DNA from: JAPLDB01 sp038206355
GTDB taxonomy: Bacteria; Bacteroidota; Bacteroidia; AKYH767-A; 2013-40CM-41-45
NCBI GenBank assembly: GCA_038206355.1
Contig: JBBRAY010000002.1
Location: 1 to 64,000, forward strand
Direction: 5' to 3'
Length of the DNA: 64,000 nt
A program made the translations under genes and the position numbers. Shown piece by piece: positions 7,748 to 14,964 of this stretch. The first letter of the stretch is position 1, and every line of letters starts with the position of its first letter. The notes beneath the pieces were generated by a model, which searched no databases, was not told the origin of the DNA, and saw only the letters and a program-made list of their open reading frames with translations.

Positions 7748-9106
7748 ATGAAAAGAACATTACTTACTATTTCTATTTTCCTCGGCGCTTCATTCATTTC
7801 ATTCGGACAGTTTTATACCAAACCGGGTTTCTTTACACCCACCGGTTTATCTAATTCCGGACTTGCAGTAGGATATGAAATGCAGGCGGGGCCTTATGAA
7901 ATCTGGAATGCGGATTCCAATACAACAATTACAATCGGAGGCCTTGCACCCGGACAAGGAATAGGAAGTCAGGCGCGCTTTTCCGACATAGGGAATTATA
8001 TATGTGGTACCAGTCCCGGAACACTCGGCGCTGAAATGTCGAGGTATAATGACGTCACACAACAATGGACTACTGTCGGAAGCAATGGATTTCCGATTGA
8101 CAGCACTGTAAGCGGAGGATTCGGAATTTCCGGCGACGGGAATACTGTAGTCGGGCTCACATGGGCAGATACTGCCGGTGGCGCAGGATATGCACATGCA
8201 GCAGCCTGGAATCCCATCGAAGGATTCATGGATCTGGGAAGTTTATTTGACAGCATGCATGCAAGTACAAGAGCCAATGCCGTGAGCTACGACGGAAATA
8301 TTGTTGTGGGCTGGCAGGATTTCAACGGTCCATGGAAATCGGCTGTCTGGAGAAAAAATCCCAACGGTGGATACTATCCCAACCAGTACTTATTGATTGA
8401 TACAGCAGGCAGCGCCAGTGACGAATATAATCAGCTGGGCGAATGCAGCGTTATTTCTTCTGACGGAAACTGGATCGGCGGCTATGGCGACTATGCCAAT
8501 AACGGCGAGCCGTGGTTGTGGAGTCAGGCGACAGGTGTAGTAAACTTAGGTACAATGCCAAATGTTGGACAAGGTTATGTTTCCGGCATCAATGCTGATG
8601 GATCAGTGGCAGTAGGTTGGTTTGATGGCGCGCTATGGGGCGATCCGCAAACTCCTTTCATCTGGACTTCAACGGGTGGATTAGAAAACCTGGTTGACTA
8701 TGTACACAATACTCTTGGCTTATCAACAGGATCGTCGGTGATCAGTGGCGCAAGTTGTTTGTCGGCAAACGGTGAGTATATAGCAGGTTGGGGATATGAT
8801 ACAGCAAGCTTCGATTTCCTTGCTTTTCGTGTGAATACATTTCCATTATCTGTAAACGAGTTGAATCGCTTATCAGAGATAAAAGTATTTCCAAATCCAT
8901 TTGCAACTCAAACGACCATTCAATTTGCAAGTGATGAATGGCATGCTGTAAAAATTTCTGATGTCGTCGGTAATGAAATTATTTCAATAGAATTTACGGG
9001 TAGAGAATTTATCCTTGACAGGGGAACGATGAAAGCAGGGATTTATTTTTTACAGGCCGGGGATAAGAACCAAAATTTCCCTTTTAGAAAAATAATTATT
9101 CAATAG
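7748..9106 (+). CDS. Secreted HAF-repeat-like protein with type IX secretion C-terminal signal
   Basis: The 452-residue product has an N-terminal signal peptide (MKRTLLTISIFLGASFISFG). Its body repeats a motif of the kind SxDGNxVVGW...(A)AWxxxxGFxxLG, for example NAVSYDGNIVVGW, ISADGS-like NADGSVAVGWFDGA, and LSANGEYIAGWGYD. This resembles the extracellular HAF repeats that form beta-propeller-like folds. The last 75 or so residues are a T9SS type A sorting domain: VFPNPFATQTTIQF, then a VKISDVVGNEI strand, and a MKAGIYFLQAG...FRKIIIQ end. The protein should therefore be exported by Sec and then moved across the outer membrane by the gliding/PorSS machinery. Specific function is unknown. Confidence 0.85.
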   Translation: MKRTLLTISIFLGASFISFGQFYTKPGFFTPTGLSNSGLAVGYEMQAGPYEIWNADSNTTITIGGLAPGQGIGSQARFSDIGNYICGTSPGTLGAEMSRYNDVTQQWTTVGSNGFPIDSTVSGGFGISGDGNTVVGLTWADTAGGAGYAHAAAWNPIEGFMDLGSLFDSMHASTRANAVSYDGNIVVGWQDFNGPWKSAVWRKNPNGGYYPNQYLLIDTAGSASDEYNQLGECSVISSDGNWIGGYGDYANNGEPWLWSQATGVVNLGTMPNVGQGYVSGINADGSVAVGWFDGALWGDPQTPFIWTSTGGLENLVDYVHNTLGLSTGSSVISGASCLSANGEYIAGWGYDTASFDFLAFRVNTFPLSVNELNRLSEIKVFPNPFATQTTIQFASDEWHAVKISDVVGNEIISIEFTGREFILDRGTMKAGIYFLQAGDKNQNFPFRKIIIQ

Positions 9107-9115
9107 CTCCGTAGT

Positions 9116-9243
9116 AAGAAAAGGATTTCTCCGAAGAAACTTTTCGATTCTTCAGAGTTTTAAGCAAATGGTTTTCAACTTCAAATATCCGGGGAAGGAA
9201 GGTAACTCCGACGAAGTGGAAAACTTCGTCGGAGAGCAGCCAT
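9116..9243. repeat. REP-like unit: type-2 hairpin followed by type-1 hairpin (deletion derivative of the RAYT element)
   Basis: The type-2 hairpin lies at 9131-9155 (CCGAAGAA...TTCTTCAG, with one pair eroded) and is followed by TTTTAAGCA. The type-1 hairpin lies at 9206-9234 (CTCCGACGAAG...CTTCGTCGGAG) with the conserved flanks AAGGTAAC and AGCAGCCA. The same order of hairpins brackets the transposase gene at 9298-10082 and recurs at 10280-10448 and 10466-10634. This copy keeps the two ends but lacks the gene. It starts about ten bases after the stop of the T9SS cargo gene. Confidence 0.75.
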
Positions 9244-9297
9244 TCGAATTCAGGAAAAGAATTATTATCGGGTTCGCAATCCGAATATCTGCGCATG

Positions 9298-10082
9298 AAA
9301 TGGATTTCTCCGAAGAAGCTTTTCGTTTCTTCGGAATTCAGTCAATCTTCTGAAAAATATTTATTATGGAGCAAAATAAAATTCTCCATTCCTCCGAAAA
9401 GTTGAAGAATTTCATCCATTGGAATGAACGTTTGACGGCCGGAAAGAAATGAGTTATATGAGGAATATTTCCAGTCTTCTCTTCGCGCTGTAAAACCATG
9501 CGCAACAGGATTGTTATGAATATAGCAAATAAGTCGGAGGAGGTATAATTCACTGTCAACTAATTTTCGCGGAAAACTTTCTTTAAATAAGGAACCCATC
9601 CTTCTGTATCGTTTGTTGAACGCCTGCGCATAGGAATTAAACAAACCTCCCAGTTCGCGGACAATCAATTCATCAATCAGGTCATGGATAGCATTCTCGG
9701 TAATGTGTCGTTTCTCCCTGCTTGCTTTTAAACGAGGTAGTTTTTCCTTCCATAGCGTGAGCAAATCCTTGCTGTCTTTAATTCTGAGAATGAGATGAAA
9801 ATGATTGGGCATGAGGCAATATGTCAGCACTTCTGAAAAAAGTGTTACCCTGCTTTCAATTTTGCGAAGAAAAAACAAATAGTTTTCATCCTCCCGAAAT
9901 AGATTATCGCTCCCTACTGAATGATTATAGATGTGATATATACCACCTGCTTCAAGGGCTATATGAGGGATTCCCATTAATAAATGATTAGATTTGATTA
10001 ATTTAATTGTTTAAATATTAATACCTGAACCGGTAAAGAAGGCAACCCCGACGAAGTGGAAAACTTCTTCGGGGAACAGCCA
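9298..10082 (-). mobile_element. RAYT element: transposase gene bracketed by its two REP-type hairpins
   Basis: The 785-bp segment has a type-2 hairpin (9310-9334, 8-bp stem CCGAAGAA/TTCTTCGG) directly after the transposase stop. A type-1 hairpin (10046-10074, stem CCCCGACGAAG/CTTCTTCGGGG with one mismatch) lies about 70 bases before its start. The flank before the type-2 hairpin (ATGAAATGGATTTCT) and the one after the type-1 hairpin (AACAGCCA) are shared with the non-autonomous copies. The extents are inferred from these shared boundaries. REP-associated transposases are single-strand HUH enzymes that recognise such folded palindromes, so this is read as the parental unit of the local repeat cluster. 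Confidence 0.7.
9342..9977 (-). CDS. REP-associated tyrosine transposase (IS200/Y1-like, TnpA-REP)
   Basis: The 211-residue product has the Y1-transposase fold of the IS200/IS605-related RAYT group. It opens with GGIYHIYNHSVGSDNLF and has the HUH metal motif within MPNHFHLIL (His59 and His61). The catalytic-tyrosine helix is SYAQAFNKRYRRMGSLF (Tyr116), followed by the RAYT signature RLICYIHNNPVAHGF. Length is normal and no frameshift is visible, so it looks potentially active. RAYT proteins nick and rejoin single-stranded REP palindromes, and cognate-looking palindromes lie on both sides here (9206, 9310, 10046, 10295, 10410, 10481, 10596). The first codons, GIPHIALEA, are also found fused into the repeats at about 10331-10354 and 10517-10540. 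Confidence 0.9.
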   Translation of the reverse strand: MGIPHIALEAGGIYHIYNHSVGSDNLFREDENYLFFLRKIESRVTLFSEVLTYCLMPNHFHLILRIKDSKDLLTLWKEKLPRLKASREKRHITENAIHDLIDELIVRELGGLFNSYAQAFNKRYRRMGSLFKESFPRKLVDSELYLLRLICYIHNNPVAHGFTARREDWKYSSYNSFLSGRQTFIPMDEILQLFGGMENFILLHNKYFSED

Positions 10083-10177
10083 TTTTTCGCAAAGGAAAAT
10101 AATGTTATTCAGATACACATCCGATATTTCATCCCTTAAATAATACCAAAGTTTATTCAAATTTCAGAAAAGTTAGA

Positions 10178-10221
10178 TTGAGAACTTCGACGAAGTGGAA
10201 ATATCTCCTCGGGGAGCAGCC
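10178..10221. repeat. Degenerate type-1 REP-like hairpin
   Basis: The segment GAACTTCGACGAAGTGGAAA (10182-10201) followed by CTCCTCGGGGAGCAGCC aligns with the type-1 repeat but has lost most of its stem complementarity. It keeps the GACGAAGTGGAAA core and the GGGGAGCAGCC tail. It lies between the intact RAYT element and the tandem deleted copies, and is read as an older, decayed member of the same family. Confidence 0.6.
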
Positions 10222-10279
10222 TTACGTCCCCGAATTCAGGAAACAGAATTAATAGCTGACTCGTAAATTGAAAAGCAGT

Positions 10280-10448
10280 GTATGAAACGGATTTCTCCGA
10301 AGAAGCTTTTCGAATCTTCGGAGCTTTAAGCATCAAGGGCTATATGAGGTATCCCAATTAATAAATTAACTAACTGCATAATTAATACGCGAATCGGTTA
10401 AAAAGGCAACCCCGACGAAGTGGAAAACTTCGTCGGGGAGCAGCCACT
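10280..10448. repeat. Non-autonomous RAYT derivative, copy 1 of a tandem pair
   Basis: The unit holds a type-2 hairpin at 10295-10323 (9-bp stem CTCCGAAGA/TCTTCGGAG), then TTTAAGCA. Next comes ATCAAGGGCTATATGAGGTA (10331-10350), the reverse complement of the transposase gene's first codons. It then continues with the transposase upstream region and a perfect type-1 hairpin at 10410-10438. It is therefore the RAYT element with almost all of the gene removed. Bases 10325-10448 are identical to 10511-10634. Confidence 0.8.
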
Positions 10449-10465
10449 TCAAATCGAATAGTGGC

Positions 10466-10634
10466 GTATGAATTGGATTTCTCGGAAGAAGCTTTTCGTT
10501 TCTTCGGCGTTTTAAGCATCAAGGGCTATATGAGGTATCCCAATTAATAAATTAACTAACTGCATAATTAATACGCGAATCGGTTAAAAAGGCAACCCCG
10601 ACGAAGTGGAAAACTTCGTCGGGGAGCAGCCACT
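10466..10634. repeat. Non-autonomous RAYT derivative, copy 2 of a tandem pair
   Basis: This is the same arrangement as the preceding copy, offset by exactly 186 bases. The type-2 hairpin at 10481-10507 has one stem change (CTCGGAAGAA). The transposase 5' remnant follows, and a perfect type-1 hairpin lies at 10596-10624. The 124 bases at 10511-10634 match 10325-10448 without a difference, while the 45 bases to their left have diverged. This points to recent duplication or gene conversion of the right part. The unit ends directly on the truncated reading frame at 10641. Confidence 0.8.
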
Positions 10635-10640
10635 CCCGAA

Positions 10641-10916
10641 TCAAGTGATTCAAATCAGAATATTATTGCAGAACTAAAATATGAAATTATATTTGAGGAC
10701 AATTCCTATTATTTTTACTCCGGAGTAAAAAATGAATTCCTGAAAGGTCCGCAGATTGATGTAAAGTGGGCCGGCGACCTGAATGGTGACGGTGAAGTGG
10801 ATTTGCTCATCAGTAAAACTCTGGAAGATGAAATATTTTATGACCTGGTTATTTCAACCATCAAAGAAAATAAAGTCTCATGGAATCATTTTGCAAGGTT
10901 TCATGAATGGAATTAG
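10641..10916 (+). pseudogene. 3' remnant of a secreted or VCBS/FG-GAP-like protein gene
   Basis: Reading from 10641, the frame runs 91 sense codons to a TAG at 10914-10916 and contains no methionine. The translation includes WAGDLNGDGEVDLLISKTLE, a calcium-loop motif (D-x-N-x-D-G-x-x-D) of the FG-GAP/VCBS or dockerin-like kind, and ends NHFARFHEWN. The frame stays open upstream into the REP-like repeat but has no start codon there. I read it as the last part of a gene whose 5' end was lost when the RAYT repeat cluster arrived or rearranged. The codon pattern (DGD-rich, mixed hydrophobic strands) argues against chance. Confidence 0.65.
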
Positions 10917-11052
10917 AATTCATGAGATATTTATTCTGAATACATTCGAACCAGTACCCTGAAAAAATCATTTATTAGCTCTCGCTTAACATCAATATCG
11001 ACTATAACTTCAGACACATGATCATCCTTTCGACGAAGCATTTCTGATTTCG

Positions 11053-11060
11053 TAATTTTG
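11053..11060 (+). promoter_or_regulatory. Bacteroidota -7 box TAATTTTG
   Basis: The octamer TAATTTTG matches the TAnnTTTG consensus exactly and lies 75 bases before the ATG at 11135. No good TTTG box is found at the usual 19-base spacing (TTTC occurs at 21), so the promoter call rests on the -7 element alone. Confidence 0.4.
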
Positions 11061-11134
11061 TACCTAATGAAAACCTTAATGCTTTCATCATCCTGTTTGA
11101 TTATTATTCATGAAAATTCATAAACGAAAATAAA

Positions 11135-11569
11135 ATGAAAAATTTAGAAATGCTCCTCCCCTCCGAAAAAGAAACCCTATTTCAATATCCGGCCTACATT
11201 TCTTTGCTTGCCGCAAACAAGTCGGGCATGCTGGATCCAAAAGACAAGGAACACTCCATTCATTTTTCTCACATAAAGACGTATTCATGCCATCCCCTGC
11301 TCTCCGACTTTTATCATGAAGCAGATAAAGAATTTGAAAAAAATATTACGCAATTGAACAACACGTTGCCAAAAGACAAAGACGAAAGAGATGCTGCTAT
11401 AAAGAATGAACTGGAAAAACTCGACGCCATTCTGAATAAACTCGGAAAAGATTACGCTGAAGTCATGCACAAGAGTATGAAATCATTCAAAGACCATGTA
11501 TCGAATGCCCACCACTCACTACTGGAGTCATTTATTTTTCCGATTCCGATTAAAGGGTTGACGGACTGA
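11135..11569 (+). CDS. Small helical cytoplasmic protein, possibly TerB-like
   Basis: The 144-residue product has no signal peptide or membrane segment. It begins with a motif LLPSEKETLFQYPAYISLLA followed by ANKSGMLDPKDKE, which resembles the opening of TerB/tellurite-resistance-like helical bundles (x-x-YVSLLAAxADGxIDxxEK). The rest is charged amphipathic helix ending FPIPIKGLTD. TerB-like proteins are linked with stress response and metal handling, but this relation is by pattern only. The gene stands alone behind a -7 box, downstream of the RAYT repeat cluster. Confidence 0.55.
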   Translation: MKNLEMLLPSEKETLFQYPAYISLLAANKSGMLDPKDKEHSIHFSHIKTYSCHPLLSDFYHEADKEFEKNITQLNNTLPKDKDERDAAIKNELEKLDAILNKLGKDYAEVMHKSMKSFKDHVSNAHHSLLESFIFPIPIKGLTD

Positions 11570-11684
11570 TTTACTATTCAGCTTGCTATTATTTATGTGT
11601 CGTCCTTTATCAAGCTATTTTCTTTTTCCATTCACGCAATTATCCCGAAGTCAGACCCGTTATATGAAAAATAACTGAAAGACG

Positions 11685-12971
11685 ATGTCAGCCAAAAACC
11701 GGATTGGAATCCTAATGACAACATTCATTATGTTGTTGAATTTCCAGATTGCCAAATCATGCAGCACCTATAAAATAACTGCAGGCGACAAAACAATGGT
11801 TGGCAGTAATTACGACACATGGCTTTTAACACCAAGAATCTGGTTTGAAACCAATGGCTATGGAACAGCATTTACAGGTGCAAGGCCGGATGGTGAGCAT
11901 GGTTTTGCTCCTCAGACAGGAATGAATGAATTCGGGCTTGCCTTTGTAACACTTGCCACCGCCACTCCCGACAATGGAACACCTTCTCCGGCCAAAAAAC
12001 ATATTGTAAGCAGGACCAATTATCTTAAAGACATACTTCATCAATGCAAAACGGTAGATGAGGTAAAAACTTACATTGACCAATACGACCACAGCGCATT
12101 GGATCAGGATGTTTTTATGTACACTGACAAGACCGGAAAATCTCTTGTGGTAGAGCCTTATACCATGACAATCGGGAATGATTCAAAATATGTTTTAGCG
12201 AATTTTTGTCCTTCTACAATCTCTGACTTCAGCGCAATTAAACAAACACGTTACGTCAACGGATCAGCATTTTTAAAAGACAAAATTGATTCCTCAGTTG
12301 CTTTTTGCACAGCACTTTCAGATACCATGCATGTATGCAGAAATAAAATAGGTGACGGAACATTACTGACTTCAATCCTGGATCTGGAAAATGGAATTAC
12401 TTACCTGTATTTTTATCATGACTACAAGCATCAGATCAAATTCAATTTAAAGGAAGAGCTTGCAAAGGGTAACCACTTTATTGAACTGGCTTCACTCTTT
12501 CCTGTCAACGCCGAGTTCAAAAAATTAGCTGACTTCAAAACCCCGGCGAATAACAATACTATGAATATGTTCATGGCATTTTGCGCAATCCTGTTTTTTA
12601 TTTCTGCTTTCTTTTTTCTTATCAATTATTTTATTAAAAATAAAACTACAAAATACGCTCTGTATAAATTACTATTGGTACCCCTGAACCTGGCAATGCT
12701 GTTTTATATTTTTACGCTGGTTAGGGTTGAAAATATTTTCTATTTCCCTGCCCCCTACTCGGATGGTAGCTTTTCGCTTGTAAGTATTTCATCATATCTT
12801 CCGTTTTTAATTTTATTGCTTATCATCCCTTTGTTCATCTTAAATAAAAAGGTAATTACAGATTCAGGCTGGGGATTTTTTCCAAAATGGCTTTTTACAA
12901 TAAACAACTTCACTTACCTGACGTTGCTGATTTTGTTTGCTTACTGGGGACTATTTGACGTCTTCAATTAA
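11685..12971 (+). CDS. Secreted linear-amide C-N hydrolase (Ntn-type) fused to a C-terminal membrane domain
   Basis: The product is 428 residues. The signal peptide should be cleaved at AKS/C to expose Cys26 as the N-terminal nucleophile. SCSTYKI, then GSNYDTW and MNEFGLAFVTL are the pattern of the choloylglycine-hydrolase/penicillin-acylase or acyl-CoA:6-APA acyltransferase (Ntn) superfamily. The hydrolase part covers about residues 26-270. Residues about 290-425 form four hydrophobic segments (for example MNMFMAFCAILFFISAFFFL). Most family members are soluble and end before this region. The architecture suggests an amidase tethered to the inner membrane and facing the periplasm. The substrate, whether acyl-amino acid, peptide amide or bile-acid-like, is unknown. 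Confidence 0.75.
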   Translation: MSAKNRIGILMTTFIMLLNFQIAKSCSTYKITAGDKTMVGSNYDTWLLTPRIWFETNGYGTAFTGARPDGEHGFAPQTGMNEFGLAFVTLATATPDNGTPSPAKKHIVSRTNYLKDILHQCKTVDEVKTYIDQYDHSALDQDVFMYTDKTGKSLVVEPYTMTIGNDSKYVLANFCPSTISDFSAIKQTRYVNGSAFLKDKIDSSVAFCTALSDTMHVCRNKIGDGTLLTSILDLENGITYLYFYHDYKHQIKFNLKEELAKGNHFIELASLFPVNAEFKKLADFKTPANNNTMNMFMAFCAILFFISAFFFLINYFIKNKTTKYALYKLLLVPLNLAMLFYIFTLVRVENIFYFPAPYSDGSFSLVSISSYLPFLILLLIIPLFILNKKVITDSGWGFFPKWLFTINNFTYLTLLILFAYWGLFDVFN

Positions 12972-13239
12972 CAATTCTGCCTCCAATATAGATTGGTGTC
13001 AATTGACCTGCCACCTATGTCTTGATCTACTATAGCTTTGCGAATGGAGCTAGCCGGGTGAAATTAGAGGCTATAAATTTATGTCCCACCGCCTTATATC
13101 GTATGCACAAAACTTCTGCAATGCATTGTCTGATTCAAGACCCCGAATTCTTTCGATCAAATATCCAGAAATCTTCTTCCTTGTTGATTCCTTTTTTTAG
13201 ATTTGGAAAAGTTTAATCAGATTTTATATCTCAACGGCA

Positions 13240-13962
13240 ATGCAACATTCTGTAATCCACTTGTGGAGTGGTCCGAGAAATATTTCTACGGCACTGATGT
13301 ATGCGTTTGCACAGCGGAATGACACGCAAGTACTTGATGAACCATTGTATACCCACTATCTTGATAAGACGGGCATCCATCATCCCGGGCGGGAAGAAAT
13401 ATTAAGAAGCCAGAATAAAAACGGGAATGAAGTGTTGATGGAAATTAATTATGCAAAGCAGATAAAACCTGTTCTCTTCTGCAAACAAATGACACATCAC
13501 CTGGTGGATATTGATTTGACATTGTTGAACAATTCATTCAATATTTTACTGATCAGAGATCCGGCACAGGTCCTGCAATCCTATTCAAAAATAATTGACA
13601 AACCGATATTAAACGACATCGGGATTAAACAAAATGCCGACTTATATCACTTTCTTCAGGAAAATAAATTTCATTGCCTTGTAATTGATTCCAACGAACT
13701 CCTGAAAAATCCGCAAACAAAGCTTGAAAATATTTGCCACGATTGTAGTATCCGTTTTCAACCATCCATGCTAAAATGGAAAGCCGGTTCAAAAAAAGAG
13801 GATGGCAACTGGGCAAAATACTGGTACAACAATGTGCACCGCTCCACCGGCTTTGCACCTTTTAAAGAAAATAAAATAACGCTGACAGGTCATCTTCAAA
13901 AAATATATCTAGAGTCAAAACCCTATTACGATTTCCTTTTCAGTAAATCATTAAAAGCATAA
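13240..13962 (+). CDS. Sulfotransferase-like P-loop protein paired with class-IV aminotransferase
   Basis: The 240-residue product opens with HLWSGPRNISTALMYAFAQR, the PAPS-binding P-loop region of sulfotransferase-fold proteins. It continues with VLDEPLYTHYL, a LLIRDPAQVL strand (3'-phosphate loop) and SMLKWKAGSKKEDGNWAKYW. From memory, this set of motifs matches the N-terminal domain of the plant proteins annotated branched-chain-aminotransferase-like (At5g27410 type), whose C-terminal half is a class-IV aminotransferase. In this window the two halves are separate genes with only three bases between them. The enzymatic reaction is not established; sulfotransfer or nucleotide-dependent activation of an amino-acid-derived substrate are both possible. 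Confidence 0.75.
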   Translation: MQHSVIHLWSGPRNISTALMYAFAQRNDTQVLDEPLYTHYLDKTGIHHPGREEILRSQNKNGNEVLMEINYAKQIKPVLFCKQMTHHLVDIDLTLLNNSFNILLIRDPAQVLQSYSKIIDKPILNDIGIKQNADLYHFLQENKFHCLVIDSNELLKNPQTKLENICHDCSIRFQPSMLKWKAGSKKEDGNWAKYWYNNVHRSTGFAPFKENKITLTGHLQKIYLESKPYYDFLFSKSLKA

Positions 13963-13965
13963 TCC

Positions 13966-14868
13966 ATGTTACAATCCTATAATCCGAAGAATGAAAATAT
14001 TTTAGTCAGCATCAACGGGAAACTTTACCCGCGCAATGAAGCAAAGGTTTCAGTTTTCGACAGCGCCGTACAGGGTGGTGATGCTGTTTGGGAAGGACTG
14101 CGCATCTATGACGGCAGGATATTTTGTCTGGAAGAACACCTCAACCGGTTGATTGAATCAGCACATGCGCTGGCATTTGAAAATGTTCCGGCAAAAACGG
14201 AGATTAAAAATGCAATCTTCGAAACGCTGAAAGCGAATGGCATGAGGGATGAATCACATATACGGCTTACCCTTACCCGCGGAGAAAAAATCACCAGTGG
14301 CATGGATCCTCGTGTGAATACAAAAAGTTGTACGCTTATTGTTCTTGCCGAATGGAAAAAACCTGTTTATGGGTTAACGGGAATTAAACTGATTACGTCT
14401 TCAGTAAGGAGAAATTCGCCGATGAATCTTGATTCAAAAATTCATCACAATAATTTACTGAACAACATCCTTGCAAAAATAGAGGCAAATGTTGCCGGAG
14501 CCGATGATGCTCTCATGTTGGACAATTATGGTTTTGTTTCTGAAACCAATGCCTGCAATATTTTTCACTGTAAAAACGGAAAACTTTATACGCCTCATGC
14601 TGATTCCTGCCTTCCGGGAATCACAAGAAAAAAAGTGATTGACATTGCTTTGTCAGAGGATATCTTTCTCACAGAGAAAAACATTTCCCTCACTGAAATT
14701 TACAATGCAGATGAAGTATTCACAACAGGAACAATGGGTGAATTGGTTTTTGCAGAAGAAATTGACGGGAGAAGAATAATCAACCGTTCGGGAGAAAAAT
14801 TGTTTGAACGGATATTTGCGGTTTACAGAAAGCAAACTGAAACCCAAGGAGAGAAATTGTCTTTTTAG
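13966..14868 (+). CDS. Class-IV (branched-chain-like) PLP aminotransferase
   Basis: The 300-residue product has fold-type IV PLP-enzyme marks: VFDSAVQGGDAVWEGLRIY, an arginine-containing RLTLTRGEK strand, the Schiff-base lysine Lys158 in NLDSKIHHNNLLNNILAKIE, and SETNACNIF with the PLP-binding Glu193. GTMGELVFAEEIDGR lies near the C-terminus. It is nearer to D-amino-acid and branched-chain aminotransferase-like proteins than to canonical ilvE. It starts three bases after the sulfotransferase-like gene, the same order as in the plant fusion proteins, so the two products probably act on one substrate. Amino donor and acceptor are unknown. Confidence 0.85.
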   Translation: MLQSYNPKNENILVSINGKLYPRNEAKVSVFDSAVQGGDAVWEGLRIYDGRIFCLEEHLNRLIESAHALAFENVPAKTEIKNAIFETLKANGMRDESHIRLTLTRGEKITSGMDPRVNTKSCTLIVLAEWKKPVYGLTGIKLITSSVRRNSPMNLDSKIHHNNLLNNILAKIEANVAGADDALMLDNYGFVSETNACNIFHCKNGKLYTPHADSCLPGITRKKVIDIALSEDIFLTEKNISLTEIYNADEVFTTGTMGELVFAEEIDGRRIINRSGEKLFERIFAVYRKQTETQGEKLSF

Positions 14869-14964
14869 AAGAACCGGAATCCCTACATTTGAAAACTATA
14901 TCAAAATAATGGACAAGGTAATTTAAAATGCCGCTTTACAATTTACCATTCAAAAAAATGCAAA

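Noticed and set aside
9168..9353. 61-codon plus-strand frame in the spacer after the T9SS gene.
   Set aside because: It reads through the type-1 and type-2 hairpins and shows no domain pattern. The repeats explain the open frame.
9116..10634. The regularly repeated hairpins could be read as a CRISPR array.
   Set aside because: Repeats alternate between two hairpin types and the distances between them vary from about 50 to 740 bases. Intervening DNA includes a gene and its remnants, and no cas genes are present. It fits a RAYT/REP cluster.
13022..13216. 64-codon open frame between the Ntn-hydrolase and the sulfotransferase-like gene.
   Set aside because: Composition is not protein-like, there is no leader or family motif, and it lies in an ordinary gap.
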